The notes beneath the pieces are model-generated. The model was not told the DNA's origin. It worked only from the letters and a program-made list of their open reading frames with translations, and ran no database searches. Positions 31,390 to 44,200 of a stretch of 64,000 bases of DNA are shown piece by piece. A program made the position numbers and the translations under genes. How positions within the stretch are numbered: position 1 is the stretch's first letter; the number at the start of each line of letters is the position of its first letter. This DNA is from Antedon mediterranea (Eukaryota; Echinodermata; Crinoidea; Comatulida; Antedonidae), in assembly GCF_964355755.1 (NCBI RefSeq), contig NC_092672.1, positions 25,786,501 to 25,850,500 on the forward strand. The letters run 5' to 3'.

Positions 31390-34300
31390 CTAAATAGACC
31401 TATGAGGCTTATGCCTCTTAATTGGATTTCTTTTTGGTGTAGATACTGGTCCAGGTTTATGCAATTTTGATCTTGAATGATATCTGTTATCATATTTTGA
31501 CATATTTAAAATCATTGCTGCGCGTCTAATTGTTCCTGTAAACTGTATATCGCTCAGTAACATATATCTGCAAGTTTGTCCAGATACTGGGTTCACTTTG
31601 TACGTGTATGCTCTGTGATCTACTAGTGGCCTATCGTCTAGCATCGTACAATCACTAAATGTTGAATTCAATTTAACTTCAAATTCCATTAAATCTTTTT
31701 TAAAATCGGGACCGTACTCTGCAACTTTTTGCCAAAATGTTTTGTTGAAAAAATCGTAGAGTATTACGTCTGCGGAATTCCAGTCACGTGATTTTTGTTT
31801 CAGATTATCCGAGAGACCGAAACGCAAGTTTGTAACTCTCACTCCTTTAATAATGTATAAAATATCATCCATGTTCCAACACAAAAGTTTGTTAAGCAAA
31901 AGTAGAGACTCGTTAAAATATTCCTGTAGAAGAACCAGGCTAAATTCCCGTGCTATGGTTTTAATGTGCAATTGAACTTGATCAACATTCGAATATTCAG
32001 AAGGATCGAGACCCAAATCGTACAATAAAGGATTTTTTAAATAGTTTCGCATCGGGAACTTCTGATATTTATCTAAGAAATATTGCGGTTTAGATATAAA
32101 TTGCTCAAATGGGTTTGCCCGTTGTGACAAATTCAAATGTCGAAAAATTTGGAAGTATCCGAAAATGGATTCCGCTTGCGTTGCCGGATCGCGTAAAATG
32201 GTGATGTACTTTGTGTCTGGTTTCATCACGGCATCCATCTCTTTCCGATTGTATCGAACGTGGTTCACCAGTATATCGTACTTCTTACGAACGGCAGGAC
32301 GTTTATATAAGCCTGCACTAATCACATGGCCTCGCCTTGGAAGGACAAAACTTAAATTACGAAGAAATCCAAATCTTTGAAATATAGATGTTATAGTTGA
32401 ACTTCCGGTTTTGTGCGTCTTTAGAAACACAATGCGCGTAGATGGTTTGCATTTGCTGTTATCTGACGTTTCTCGAATACCGTTTGATGCATTTGTTTGT
32501 TTAATACTATTTGTTGAAATGACTTGTTTGTCAATGCGATCTACAACGTTTGGTTTCATCATTGTAGGCATACCTCTCTTCGAGTTTTTGCTAATCGATG
32601 TTACATTGATGAGTTTTGGAGGCGACGGAGTTACTTCTTGGTTTCCTGAAACATGTTTCGTAGCTTTACCTGTACTTCCATTTGTCTTGCCTGTTACAAG
32701 AGGATCTTTTGAAGAATTTTGAAGATTAGCAAGCTTTCGTTCATTCTCACTAACAACAACACCATCTATTTTTACCTTCTCGATTTGAGAACCTATTTTA
32801 TCAGCTGTCAAAACCTTCGTGTCGTTTCCTTTTAAATGACTTGTAGAATTTTCACTTTGATTTCCTGATCGATAGTTTGTTTCTAAACTGTTAACTTGTT
32901 TTGAATCTGGATGAGATTCAGTTATCAATACAGCTGACGTCACAGTTTGATTATCGTTTCTTTTAACATCACTGTCATTGACAACATCATGTGTTTTAAA
33001 ATGATTGTCATGTGATGATGTTTTTGGAAAAGTTGTCGTATTCTTTCCTTTATTGTATTCAGCTAATAATCGGTTGTTATTTTGAAGAAGCGTAGGTCTA
33101 CTGCTATTGTGACTTTTACCAAATTCTTGCTCAATTCTAAATGAAGATAAAAAAAGATAAAAACACGAATCATTAGAAATGTTGGTCTATTGTCGTTTTA
33201 TGTATTGACAACAAGATTTTGACAATAATATGATTGTGTAGGTACAGGTAGGTAGTCACATCTGTCGACAACAGTCAAACACATTACAATGCATGTGCAT
33301 TTTGTATTCAACTTAAGTAACAAGACATTTAATTAATACATTTAATGGAATGTAGGAAGTAAATGGTAAATTAGCTTGCCATGATGGTTGTATTGTCACA
33401 CAAGCTGGTACATTATATTATGGTCATTATATAAAATGCGAAATAAATACGACTTTTTGCATAAAGTTTACATCAACGTTTTAATTATGAGGTTCTTCGC
33501 ATTAATAATCTTTGTTATCAATTTCTGTTTGCCACCGAACCACAATCAATTTTTCTCTTTTCGTAGACACATTTAGTTAGAGACAATGCAAGCGAATTGA
33601 TTGCTATCGAGAGTTTGGATGACCCAGGGCTTATGATTGGTCCTTGCATTGCGTCTCTAGTGTGAATGGTTCACAGTAGGTCGGTTTTATATATGTAAAC
33701 GCAGTCGGTTTTGGTTCGTTGGGCACAAAATCCGACTATGTGTGAACCCATTCGGCCTAATTATAAGATCTGATTTGTCATCTTTAAAATTGCCCAATTT
33801 ATACAGAGCCGTTGGGCTTGTATTCTGATATCTGCTAAAATACTCTTAAATTTATCATTTTCGATTTTTGTGACATTTATAAATCAACATAATTGCAAAG
33901 CTCTTAACAGTAACAAGGTCATTCACATGGATACGATGATTTTAATTGACAACAAAGTAGACAACTTTCAAGAAAAAAAGAAGAAAAGACTAAGATGCTC
34001 GTAGCGTGTGTTTCAAATGGTGTAACATAAGACATTTGTTTTTAAAGATAAATTAATCTCATTTTAAATAGTACAATACAATATGTATGTGTGTGTGAAA
34101 AGGAGTCAAACAAATAGCTTTCGCTAAGCGAGGTTTGACTCCTGTCACAAAAATAAATTAGTCATAATGCATAAATTTTGATCTATCAACAATAATTCAA
34201 TAAGAAAGAAACAGCAACTAATAAAAGAAATAAAGTAAACAAGGGCTAACATTAATATTTTTGTAAAAGTAAACATTTAACTTCATTTATGAATTTAAAT

Positions 34301-35197
34301 CTAGAAGAGGTACATTTTAGAACTAAGGGTAAATTGTTCCAATAGTGATACACAATATACAATTATGATTGAAGTATAAAACGTTTATTTGAGATATATC
34401 AATATAGATTGTTCATTCAGCAGACAACATCTGCAAGCAAACACTCTTTTTGTCCATTTCTAATTGATTGGATTCGATAACTGTCCGATAACACTGTCAT
34501 TTGAACGATAATATAGTTAATGAAGAGGATACTATGCTTTGAATGATCCAACTCCCTTTCAGTACTTTATAGACCGTACACGTTTACACTGTCATTGACA
34601 GACTTAAGCATACGTTCACATTAAGCTGTTAGGGGCCAACAAATTCTAATTCTGTGAAATCCGTGATGTAAACATATTGCTTGGTTGTCCGTCCGGTGAT
34701 CATGGCTTTACTAGTACTGTACATTTTTTTTTGTAATAATCACTCAGGCCTACTTAATTGAAATTTTTTTTCAGTATAAATATGGAATAATTTATTTCTG
34801 CTTTGGGACACACGCTTATTCAGGAGACAATGTTTTAACACTGCGGGAAAACCATCAGGGGAAACCTCTTTTAAGAGGACCTTTTCCCGTAAAACGAACG
34901 GGAATTGTGTTTGAACACTGAATTGATGGTCTACTTTTAATAATAGGGGTTATTATTAATAGTAGTACTAGTATTATTATTCAGGGGATGGACACCTCTT
35001 TAAGGGAGCACTTTCTCGTAACGAATAGGATCGCTTTAATAAGGATTCTGTACTTAAATCTAAGTATGAACTTACTTGTTCTTTCTAAAGTCTAGGTATC
35101 TGTTCTTGAAGTCCAAACGTTGCTGGTAGTAATATAATGACGCTGGAAGCATGACAACAAGCACCACTAATAAATATCGACTATAACGTTTCGACAT
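31390..35197 (-). CDS. Galactose-3-O-sulfotransferase-like (Gal3ST), two exons, 622 residues
   Basis: Exon 1 is 35197-35076 and exon 2 is 33136-31390. The donor (GTAAGT) and acceptor (TTTAG) keep phase across a 1.9-kb intron. The start MSKRYSRY was chosen over an upstream in-frame ATG at 35263 because it gives a short basic tail before the transmembrane segment (residues 8-25), the type II Golgi layout. A stem of roughly 180 residues rich in S, T, N and K follows. The catalytic domain begins with the 5'-PAPS loop FLKTHKTGSST. The 3'-phosphate site RDPATQAESIFGYF and a conserved WNSADVILYDFF-type region follow. The C-terminus is strongly basic. Such enzymes add sulfate from PAPS to galactose on glycolipids or glycoproteins in the Golgi. 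Vertebrate members are shorter, so the long stem is unusual. Apparently intact. Confidence 0.85.
33137..35075 (-). other. Intron of the sulfotransferase gene
   Basis: 1.9 kb with no coding signal. A degenerate repeat pair (34837-34910 and 34981-35030, both with CAGGGGA then CCTCTTT) suggests an old small element. Confidence 0.6.
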
Positions 35198-35279
35198 CTC
35201 GTTTGGTAACAGAAATAAGTACTGTACTAAAAAATATACAGTTACACCACAACCATCAAGCACAATGTCTTAATCCCTA

Positions 35280-36283
35280 TGGAGATAATATCCCAACATT
35301 TTAATGTATTTCAAACGAAACAATGGTTTAAAATAATTGCAGAGAATTGACCAATCAGTGATTCGTATCGTATCAGACACGTCAGAGATCCTCAAATAAT
35401 TAATACAACAGGGTGTACATTATTTGTTTTGATGATCATGACAAATAATTTGTTCATCATAGGCCTACATTAAAAAAAGATCAAACATGAACATATGAGA
35501 GGGTTTTATAGTAGGACTTTGTTGTTTTGTATTTTCAATCTGCTAATGGCGACTGTTCGTTTTCAAGAAGCGACTACGCATCTATTGAGCCTTATGGTCA
35601 TTCTGCGCTTGCTAACATGCTTCTGAGCATGTGCAAATGACTTTACGATGCAGTTTATTGATTATTGTATGTTTTCATCGCAACAGCGAAACCGTCGAGC
35701 CACTTAGCAGTTATCTGAAGGTTACATTTTGACGTAGCTTGTCGCAATGAAATCACAATGAAATCAACAGTCATATATAATTGTTCAGCAGGAACACTAA
35801 TTTCTCTAACCGACTTTCATTTGATTAGAACATAGTGTAGAGCTACATACAAATATCGAACAATGAACATGTCGCAAATTATAACATCAGTACTTAGAAA
35901 CCAAAGATAGCTAAACGTGTACCGAGACGTCTCATCGTATCTATATTTTCAATTCCAATAATATTATAACATTCATTTCCTTACTTTTTGATTAAAACAT
36001 TAATATGAATATATAAATATAGTATAAATAGATAATAAAAGAAGGAAATAAAAGATAATAAAACGAAAGAAAACATGACCCCAGGAAGATAAAGGATTTT
36101 GAATACGGTGGTCTGCCCTGACAACTGTGTACGAAGGGACAGGGATACCGTACAAACGTAAGGACGTTGACCAATGACAAGCAACAGTTTATGTTGGCCC
36201 TTATAATAGCCACGAAGTGTGGTTGCTTACCAACCAGGAAGATGGTTGGTGAATTATTATTTAAAAAAATTACAGAAATAAAG
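35280..36283. other. Intergenic DNA upstream of the sulfotransferase gene
   Basis: No gene supported. The promoter of the minus-strand sulfotransferase gene should lie at the left edge of this stretch, but no distinct core element could be picked out. Confidence 0.45.
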
Positions 36284-37217
36284 TTAATTAAAAATTTGAT
36301 GATTATTTTTATTACTAACCGGGATGTGAGGTTGATGAATATTCACTACCCACCAGGAAATTACACAGGCTAGGGCAATCAGTCTATAATTATCCTTGCT
36401 TGTAATGTCGCCTGACTTAGATTTTACGATAGATACAAGAATGACATCAGTCATACCTCTTATCTTGGGACCGTACCGTATTTTAAACAAAGGTTAAAAC
36501 AAATACTAAGTAGAACTGAGAGTTTCCACTAGCATAGCGCAAGTGCTCACTGGACAGGCCATCACATCCAGCAGACTTACCCAGAGCTAACTTAGATATA
36601 TAATCATTAATACCACGAGGGGAGACAAACAACTCATCACTATGCATAGATGATCTATCTAGTTCATCTAAAACAAATTGCTTGTTACAATCATTTTTAA
36701 CACAGTTAAATAATGTTTCGTAATGTTTAGCCCAAAGCTTACAGATATCATTTTCGCCTTTTACGCAATCAATGTGATCAGGTCGACAGGCAGTTTGGCT
36801 TATATTCATTTTTGCAATATTTCCCCAGAAATTATTATAGTCATTTTCAAATAGAGATTTTGCCAAGGCATCAGCTTTATATATCTCTTCGTTAGTTTTA
36901 CATTGACGAAGAGCTAACTTAAATTTAGACCTACTAATTCTCATAGAATCATAAAGTGGACCAAAACGGGGCTTATTTTCCCTCCATAATAGAAAGGCTT
37001 CTCTAGCAATATCATGTTGTTCACTAACATATTTATTCCAACCGGGGATGACCTCAAAATTCTTGGCACATCTCGGTTTAAAGGCGACATTGGATGCCTC
37101 TTGAAGACATGTAACAATAGTATCATACAATATATTAACATAATCACTGTGATTGTGCTCAGTACAATTGATATTACTACAATTTATAATTTCAGCATCA
37201 ATCTCAATTTTACTTAA

Positions 37218-38504
37218 CTAGATGGCACGCTCGCTTCGCTCGCGTACCATCTAGGTCGTGCCCACAGATGGTTCTCGAATACACAGTATTTCCAGCGAGA
37301 AAAAAATGGAGATTTCAAATGAACTGCAGGACTATAATAAATTTTCGTTTACAGAAACGAATAAATATACACAATGATTTATGTAGTCAACCAAAATTAG
37401 CACCCTGGGAATTACTTCCAAGAGAGAAACAAAATGAGTCAATTTTTTTATTTGGACACATTTAAACAAACCCAATTTGTGTTTTGTATGTAACATTAAG
37501 GGTTGAGGGATGGGGGAAGAAGATAGGTACAAAGAGGAAACATTTTAAAATATATTCTTATCCACTCAGTAACGAAATATTGTTTTTAATGTTTTATAGG
37601 CCTATAAATAATATACCACTAAATACAGTAAAACATTTACGATTTAATACTTTGTTAAAACTCTCACTGTCATAGTCGATTGAATTAGTAAAGTACACGT
37701 AACGATACACCACTACGACGTTTATATATTTTTAAATTATTAATTAATACAAACGTTGAGAAGCAACTGTCAGTAATAACGTTTATTTATTTGTATATTA
37801 TATGTTTATAATCTAACAGTATGGCCTACCCACACTCACAGTAATAAAGTTTATTTGTATATTTGTTTATATTATATCTAACAGTACCAACACTCACAGT
37901 AAGAAATTTTGCGATTCAAATTGCGATCAAAAGTGGTTAATACCTTAACAGTATTGTACAGCATTGCAATACTATTTATGTTTATTCTCAAAGGGGGCCC
38001 ATAAATCTAAATCTATACCTCTATGGTTAAACCAAATAATTTGGAATGTTCCATTCATCACAAATCAATACATTTGTAAAAACGTATATTACATGTATCA
38101 AAATAGTATTTTTTAAATAAAATCGGCCTGTCTTCAACATTATGATGCTGTACTCTAGCTGTTCAACCAGTTTTCAGCTATTAAAAACAATTATCGTAGG
38201 AGGAGATAGGAAAATGCGAAGCCTCCTCGTATTTTTGTGGCGGGTATTTTTCAAGATGGACATCCATTAGACAGTGTATACCACGATCGGAAAACACCCC
38301 TATTTGGGGCAAATCGTTGAACCTAAATTCGTTTTAATCGTCAATAACTAATTACCTAACTCAATTTAATTAGTAAACAGGGTTACATCAGATGGTTAAA
38401 ATCAGTACCGAAAGTGTGTACCAACTTTATATACCATCGAGTAGAAATTCTAGAAATAAACCGAGATTTACCGAATTTTGCCCTTACGTAAATTTATATA
38501 TAGA
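37218..38504 (-). mobile_element. Non-autonomous Helitron (copy 2)
   Basis: On the minus strand it starts TCTATATATAAATTTACG and ends with the same GC-rich hairpin plus CTAG as copy 1. It is inserted between A (38505 side) and T (37217 side). Deleting it lets the LINE frame read GATGTTTTA TTAAGTAAA (DVLLSK). 1287 bp, no ORF of substance, lacking the internal tandem duplication of copy 1. Confidence 0.88.
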
Positions 38505-39455
38505 TAAAACATCCGTGGTAGCACGATAAATGCCAATATCTTCATCAGTTACACTTTTCCAATGAATATATTGATTATTCTTTTCATTAGCTTCATTATT
38601 TTTGCTGCATTCATTATTCACATCGTCAAAATTCAAAATATTGTAATTAAATAATAGTGGATAATGATCAGACCCTACTACATCATAACATATAGAATAA
38701 TCAGATAATAAATGACATGCACTTTGAGTGAAGACAACATGGTCAATCCAGCTATAGTGGACCCATGTGATTCACTTAAAAAAGTAAAATTATTGGAATC
38801 TACACCAAGATATTCAATATCGCATATACTTAGATTATTTTCTATAGTGAACTGTTTAAGCTCTTTACCAAACCGTTTATTAATGTTGGCATTAAAATCA
38901 CCTACAAAAATAACTTTATTACCATCAAATTCATCGACAACATTTTGTATCTTACCCAAGTATTCCATGAATTCGATAAAATTTTCATCGGCATCATAAG
39001 GCATGTAAACACTAACTAACATAGTTTTGTTTACTCCACTACCGATTACTAAACCTACTAGTCTAGTGTTGTCAATATCGGTAACTCTAGTTACATTAAG
39101 CAGAGATTTTTACTCGGGGTACCCGAGTCTAGGACTTACTCATTTTCTCCATCTGGACACTATTGAGTAAAAAGTGCGATTTTCAAAGTACTACTCCTCC
39201 CTTATTAGTTGTAGTATTGAGCTGGGATTTGGCATGAATATACTACAGGGACATGTCCTCAAATCTATAGAGCCGGATTTTTAAATTTCAAACCGGATGC
39301 AGCCATATGACGTCTCGAAGATGGTACCATATAGCCGTATTTGGTAGGTTATTGATGTGTATGTGACGTCACATCCCGTCTTATGACGTCATTACAGCTT
39401 CATTTGCTGTACCCCGAGTATCGCACATTCGTGCTTTTTTGTTAATTAATTTGTT

Positions 39456-39525
39456 TAATTAAGATGTGTGACACACCACACAGCTTAACACGCAGAAGGT
39501 ACCTGGTTCGAGCCCGGGCGAAACC
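39456..39525 (+). pseudogene. tRNA-Val-like pseudogene, 5' part degraded
   Basis: The 3' half is tRNA-like: CTTAACACGCAG (anticodon AAC loop), a T-arm GGTTCGAGCCC, then GGGCGAAACC and a run of T. The 5' half no longer folds. Confidence 0.6.
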
Positions 39526-39741
39526 TTTTTTTTTAAACTTTATGGTGAAAAGTACTGTATACGCAATATGATAATTATACACAGTATATCTTATTTTTAT
39601 TATTTTTTTAAATAACTATTTTGTGTAATCGGTAATTATCACTTTTACACATGTTTATTTTGCTTTGTGCTTATTACCATATTTATTCTGTAATGTAAAT
39701 GGATTAAAAAACTTTGTGTAACCCACATTTTTAGTGCAAGA

Positions 39742-39815
39742 GGTTTCGTAGTGTAGTGGTTGTCAAGTCTGCTTAACAACACGCAGAAGATCCCGGTTCG
39801 AGCCCTGGCGAAACC
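39742..39815 (+). pseudogene. tRNA-Val(AAC)-like sequence
   Basis: A near-complete cloverleaf. The acceptor strands GGTTTCG and CGAAACC pair. An A-box-like TAGTGTAGTGG and a B box GGTTCGAGCCC are present, and the anticodon arm CTGCTTAACAACACGCAG contains AAC plus three extra loop bases. A T run follows at 39817. The enlarged loop and repeat context suggest a SINE head or pseudogene rather than a working tRNA. Confidence 0.6.
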
Positions 39816-40069
39816 TATTTTTCTTTAACTTTATGGTGAAATATACTGTATACGTAATATGATATAGAGTATATCTCGTTTTATTACTCGGGGTACCTGA
39901 GTCTAGGACTCTCTCATCTTTTCCTCTTTTTCTACCATCCAGACACTATTGAGCAAAAAGTGCGATTTATAAAGTACTACTCCTCCCTTATTCGTTGTAG
40001 TATTTAGCTCGGATTTAGCATGAATAAACTACAGGGACATGTCCTCAAAGCTATAGAGCCGGATTTTTA

Positions 40070-40258
40070 GTCTATAGTTCACTATGTCGGTCGGTCGGTC
40101 TGCTGTCGGTCTGTCTGTCGGTCCGGTATCACTATGTGTTTTATCGCTTTTCTGTACTTTTTGAACTGTTTTGATGTACAGAAAAGTTTTAAAGTACATT
40201 ATTTTTTGAAAGTTAATTTTTTTCTGAGAGCACGCGACTTATGGCTGTTGGCCTTGTT
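40070..40258 (+). repeat. Dispersed hairpin/GGTC repeat (copy B)
   Basis: Shares CTATAGTTCACTATGTCGG, the GGTC/TGTC tract and the end GGCTGTTGGCCTTGTT with copy A. It carries an extra internal segment and sits inside the right 310-bp module. Confidence 0.75.
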
Positions 40259-40799
40259 TAATTTCAAACCGGATGCAGCCATATCACGTCTCGAAGATGG
40301 TACCGTATAGCCGTATTTGGTAGCGCGGTTATTGACGTGTATGTGACGTTACATCCGGTCTTATGACGTCATTACAGCTTCTTTCGCTGTACCCCGAATA
40401 TTGCACATTCGTGCTTGTTTGTATAATATAGCAACTCCACCATGGGGTCTACCCACCAAAAGTTATTGAGAACTATCCATAGCAGACACAGCCACACTAT
40501 CAAAATCCCTATGAAAGGATTTTAGCATAAACAGCTCATCCTTACGAAGCCAGTGCTCTTGCAAAAATATTAAATCGTACTTATTACACATACCATAAAC
40601 CTCTTTCTCTCTAGATTTTAGGTTTTTACAGTTAAAAGATACACATTTCAGAGGAATTATTAGCCACAACCAGGAAGGTCGATATGTTTTAACATTATTA
40701 CAGTCTAAACAACTGTATTCGCAACCGCATTTAGGACTATTATTATTTATATACGGCCACATCCTATTCCAGGCTCTAGATTGCATTTCGACAATAGGT

Positions 40800-41800
40800 A
40801 AAAACTAAATATAAACACATCGCGTTTCATATGTAGAATACGTGAGGGCCAGACACTCGTGATGTAAAGTCGAATTTACACAGACGAGAGGTAATGGTAA
40901 GCGAAAAACCACGTAGCTTGTTCCACGTAGAATAATATGTATCTATCCGCAACGGAAACCGCCTATCCGTTCAACGCTTTGGGTAAATGGTCATAGGAGG
41001 AGGGAATAAAATTGATTCTATATTTTTATTACCGTTTACCGCTAGGCTCGTCTGTGTAAATTGGCCTTTATTTGTAACATAAATCATACACATTTATTTC
41101 CCATTTAGGCCTATATTTCTTTAAACATTTTTATAACTTAAAAATACGAATAATAAGACATAGGCCTAATATGAAAATGTGAATTTTAATACAATTTGTA
41201 AATATGGAAAAGCGATAAAATTCATTTTCTACTCATTTATTCATTCAATTATGTAGAAACAGTCCAAAAATATAACAAGCAATTTACATTTAAATAAGTA
41301 ATTATAATATTAACTGTTTCAGTAACAATAAAACAGCTGCTGACATATCATAAAAATATATCACGTTAAACATTAAAATAATAATCACAATTAGGCCTAT
41401 TTAAAAAAATTCAATAAACACACATAATTTTACATTTTAATTAAAAAATTATTATACAATTATATTCCCTCCCAATGATAGGTAATAATCCTCATCTTTC
41501 CAAAAAGTTATAAAAAGAAAACAACTCAACAATTACGTTAGTTACAATGTTTTCTTGGTAAAATCATTCTTTATTATTGGTACATCGATTCTGGAAATGA
41601 CGGGGAACTGAATAATTATATTTAAAGAAACTGCCAGTTTTTATTGGGGGATTCAATTACAAGGTAATCGTCGAACAAAAACCATTTTTGTTTGAAATTT
41701 TGCAGGTATATTTTAAACACTTTATTAGAGCAGTATCTTTCATAACGGTGATAAAAAGGACACGTCAATCTTAAGGTTTTAGGTATAGGCTTCAAGTGCT
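40800..41800. other. AT-rich DNA without recognised features
   Basis: A weak inverted pair (ATTTACACAGACGAG near 40871 and CTCGTCTGTGTAAAT near 41047) hints at a roughly 190-bp MITE. Nothing else was seen. Confidence 0.4.
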
Positions 41801-42232
41801 GACGATTCGGCCCTGAGACGATTCGGCCCGGGACTATTCGGCCCACTTTGTGGGCCGAAACATCTCACTTTAGATCAAATTCATATTCATTTTTGTTGGT
41901 ATTTATCAAGTTTTTAAAGGTGTTTAACAATCCGTATTTTATTGACAATGTTGATATAATATATAAATAAATTACTAAAAAAACTTAATTTTATATTCAA
42001 TTTATTGAGTAGTACTACCTCATAACATGTCTCTCTGAAAATAAAGTTTTGGGAAAAAAGCTTATTTTATGCTTGTAAAATGCATATCAAAGCCGATAAA
42101 TTTGTGTGTGTGCCGAATCGTCTCAGGGCCGAATTTTCCCGGGCCTAATAGTCCCGGGCCGAATCATCCCAGGGCCGAATCGTCCCAGGGCCGAATCGTC
42201 CCGGGCCGAATCGTCTCAGGGCCGAATCGTCC
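41801..42232. mobile_element. Foldback element with GGCCGAATCGTC repeat arms
   Basis: The left end (41801-41850) has three units of GACGATTCGGCCC type. The right end (42112-42232) has about eight units of the complement, alternating CAGGGCCGAATCGTC and CGGGCCGAATCGTC. The centre (41851-42111) is AT-rich. The arms are inverted, so the whole can fold back. No transposase frame; no target duplication established. Confidence 0.75.
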
Positions 42233-43040
42233 CGCTACCCTCTAAGTCCTATATGTAAAATTGGAACATTATGCCTGAGGAAACTTAAAAAAAGGTTAAT
42301 GATTATTTCAGTTCTCTCCAATGAGAGATTATATTCAGTATACAATACAATACAAGGTTGAACTTTAAATAGGTACAATTGACGTGATATTTACGCACAT
42401 ACAAATATGGAGAGTGAATAGTGATACTATTAATGTATTTTTGTCTGTGAATTTAAATAATGACCTTAGGTAGAACATGTTTGAGGGATGGTGTGGAAGG
42501 TATCGATCTCTTTCATTGGTGTTAACTATACGTCATATCAAAATAAAATTATATCTCGACTATTACATAGCATACATGATGTTAATATATTTATTGTTAG
42601 TTTAGGTTTATTTAGTTGGATATATCTACTAACTATTTACATCATACGTAGTTCTTTATTATATCTTTCTAAACTTAAACGTATGAAAATTCCATCTACT
42701 CCTTGTTTAATAATATACAGTACTTTATTTGGCCCTGAGGCCATTCAAGAAATAAAACGAATAAAATGTCCTAGACAATATTGTATCAAGAGGACGAAAT
42801 TAAACGTATGTCGAGAGTGTAATTAAGTTTAATGCTGGCAAATAATTGATGATGAAGGATGATGTGATGATAATCTGAACAATGATGACGGTGATGAACA
42901 ATAGGCCTACCTATTTTTCAGTATTACTTACTGGCTGACTACGGTACTCTATAATATTAGTAGTTGACTGGCTAGGTTGGAAGGCGTGCTTTACTCACGT
43001 TAATATTTTCGGAACGTATACACTCACAGCATGGCATGTT
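42233..43040. other. Unannotated DNA
   Basis: Contains a 112-codon plus-strand ORF (42488-42826) with no recognisable domain, AT-driven composition and no splice or family support. It is not proposed as a gene. Confidence 0.4.
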
Positions 43041-43044
43041 TTTA

Positions 43045-43165
43045 GTCGCATGGAAGCGATTCTATAGTTCACTATGTCGGTCGGTTGGTCGGTCTGTCTG
43101 TCTGTCGGTCTGTCTGTCTGTCTGTCTGTCTGTCGGTCTGTCGGTCCGGTATCACTATGCGTTTT
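43045..43165 (+). repeat. Dispersed hairpin/GGTC repeat (copy C)
   Basis: Hairpin AGTCGCATGGAAGCGATT, then CTATAGTTCACTATGTCGG and the longest GGTC/TGTC tract in the window (43076-43148). A shorter fragment lies at 43717-43770. Confidence 0.75.
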
Positions 43166-44200
43166 ATCGCTTTCTGACCTTATCTTGATATCAGTTTAAT
43201 CTAGCTATGTCAATTTTTCACAGTATATTCCTTATGGCCAGGAATCAATGTGGTTATGTTTTCACGGTGCGCAATAAAAAATGACGTGGTCTACGCACGA
43301 TTTAACGAAATCACGTTTGTAATCATATCTTCACAACCATGAATCACAATTAAATAAATTTTGGTACTCATAAAGTTCAGGGCATAAATCATCATATGGC
43401 AATACAATTACGTGCGTAGCGCATGTAACGCATGCGTACGCGCGCTTAAATTTTTCAAAATTTATTTTCAATGAAATAAGAGTACGTTTCAGGCAATTTT
43501 AAGCGTTTACAAAATTGCCATGAGTGCGCATATTTTTGCGCGCGCACTGCGCGTTAAATGTTATTGCGCACTCTTTTTGCCCGATTTCTGTTTTCTTGAC
43601 TTACTTTTCAACTCGAAATTACGTTATACGAGCACGTCAAAAGTGACAGGCTACGCACGTGTAAATTAAAAAAATATAAATGTTTTTTTAACATGTTCAG
43701 TAATTTCGGTCAGTATAGTTCACTATGTCGGTCGGTCGGTCTGTCTGTCTGTCGGTCTTTCTGTCGGTCTAAGCCTCGACTCCCGGTAGTATTTTCATGA
43801 CAAAAAATGTTATCAACTACATGCCAACATCATGTTAAATGCTGTTTGGATATTTAATTGTTCGTTTCATGCAATTTATTTAGTAAAAACTGCCGAACAA
43901 ACAGTTCGCTTCATCAACCGGGGGCTACCGGGCGTGTTGTTGTTTACGTGTTTTCAGAAAGGATAGTTTAATAATATTTCTATATTTAACTTGTTTCTGG
44001 TAAAAATAAATAAATGTTAATGAAATTTAATATTGTATCCTATAAATAACATGTATTTCATACGAATTTATTTCATAAAATCAATAATTAATTTACCGGG
44101 CGTAGATTAGTATGCGGCAATGGCAAAGAATCAACCAAGCGTTATGTGCTGAATAAAGCCTGTTTTCCTGTCGACGTTAGTCGACGCTATCATCGTTAGA

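Larger units (their letters stand above)
39110..40417. mobile_element. Composite insertion: two inverted-end modules around tRNA-Val-like sequences
   Basis: Absent from the reading frame of the surrounding LINE. A 310-bp module with inverted ends TACTCGGGGTAC and GTACCCCGAGTA lies at 39111-39420. It recurs at 39885-40400, where copy B of the hairpin/GGTC repeat (40070-40258) is inserted. The 460-bp interval holds two tRNA-Val-like sequences. A 3-bp TTT duplication (39107-39109 and 40418-40420) is possible but weak evidence. Confidence 0.65.
36284..40786 (-). mobile_element. Decayed LINE with two nested insertions
   Basis: Minus-strand non-LTR element. The endonuclease N-terminal part is at 40786-40418 (cysteine-rich leader, then FNCKNLKSRE and IFLQEHWL). 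It continues at 39109-38505 (VSVYMPYD, VIFVGDFNANIN). The middle linker and RT start are at 37217-36290, with KSKSGDITSKDNYR near the 3' end. The RT body is missing after about 36290. Stops occur at least in the endonuclease (near 40463 and 38678). The composite 39110-40417 and the Helitron 37218-38504 interrupt it. Removal of either restores the reading frame, which fixes their ends. The clade was not determined. Confidence 0.8.

Noticed and set aside
42488-42826. 112-codon ORF
   Set aside because: Hydrophobic and AT-driven, no domain, no splice context and no second copy in the window.
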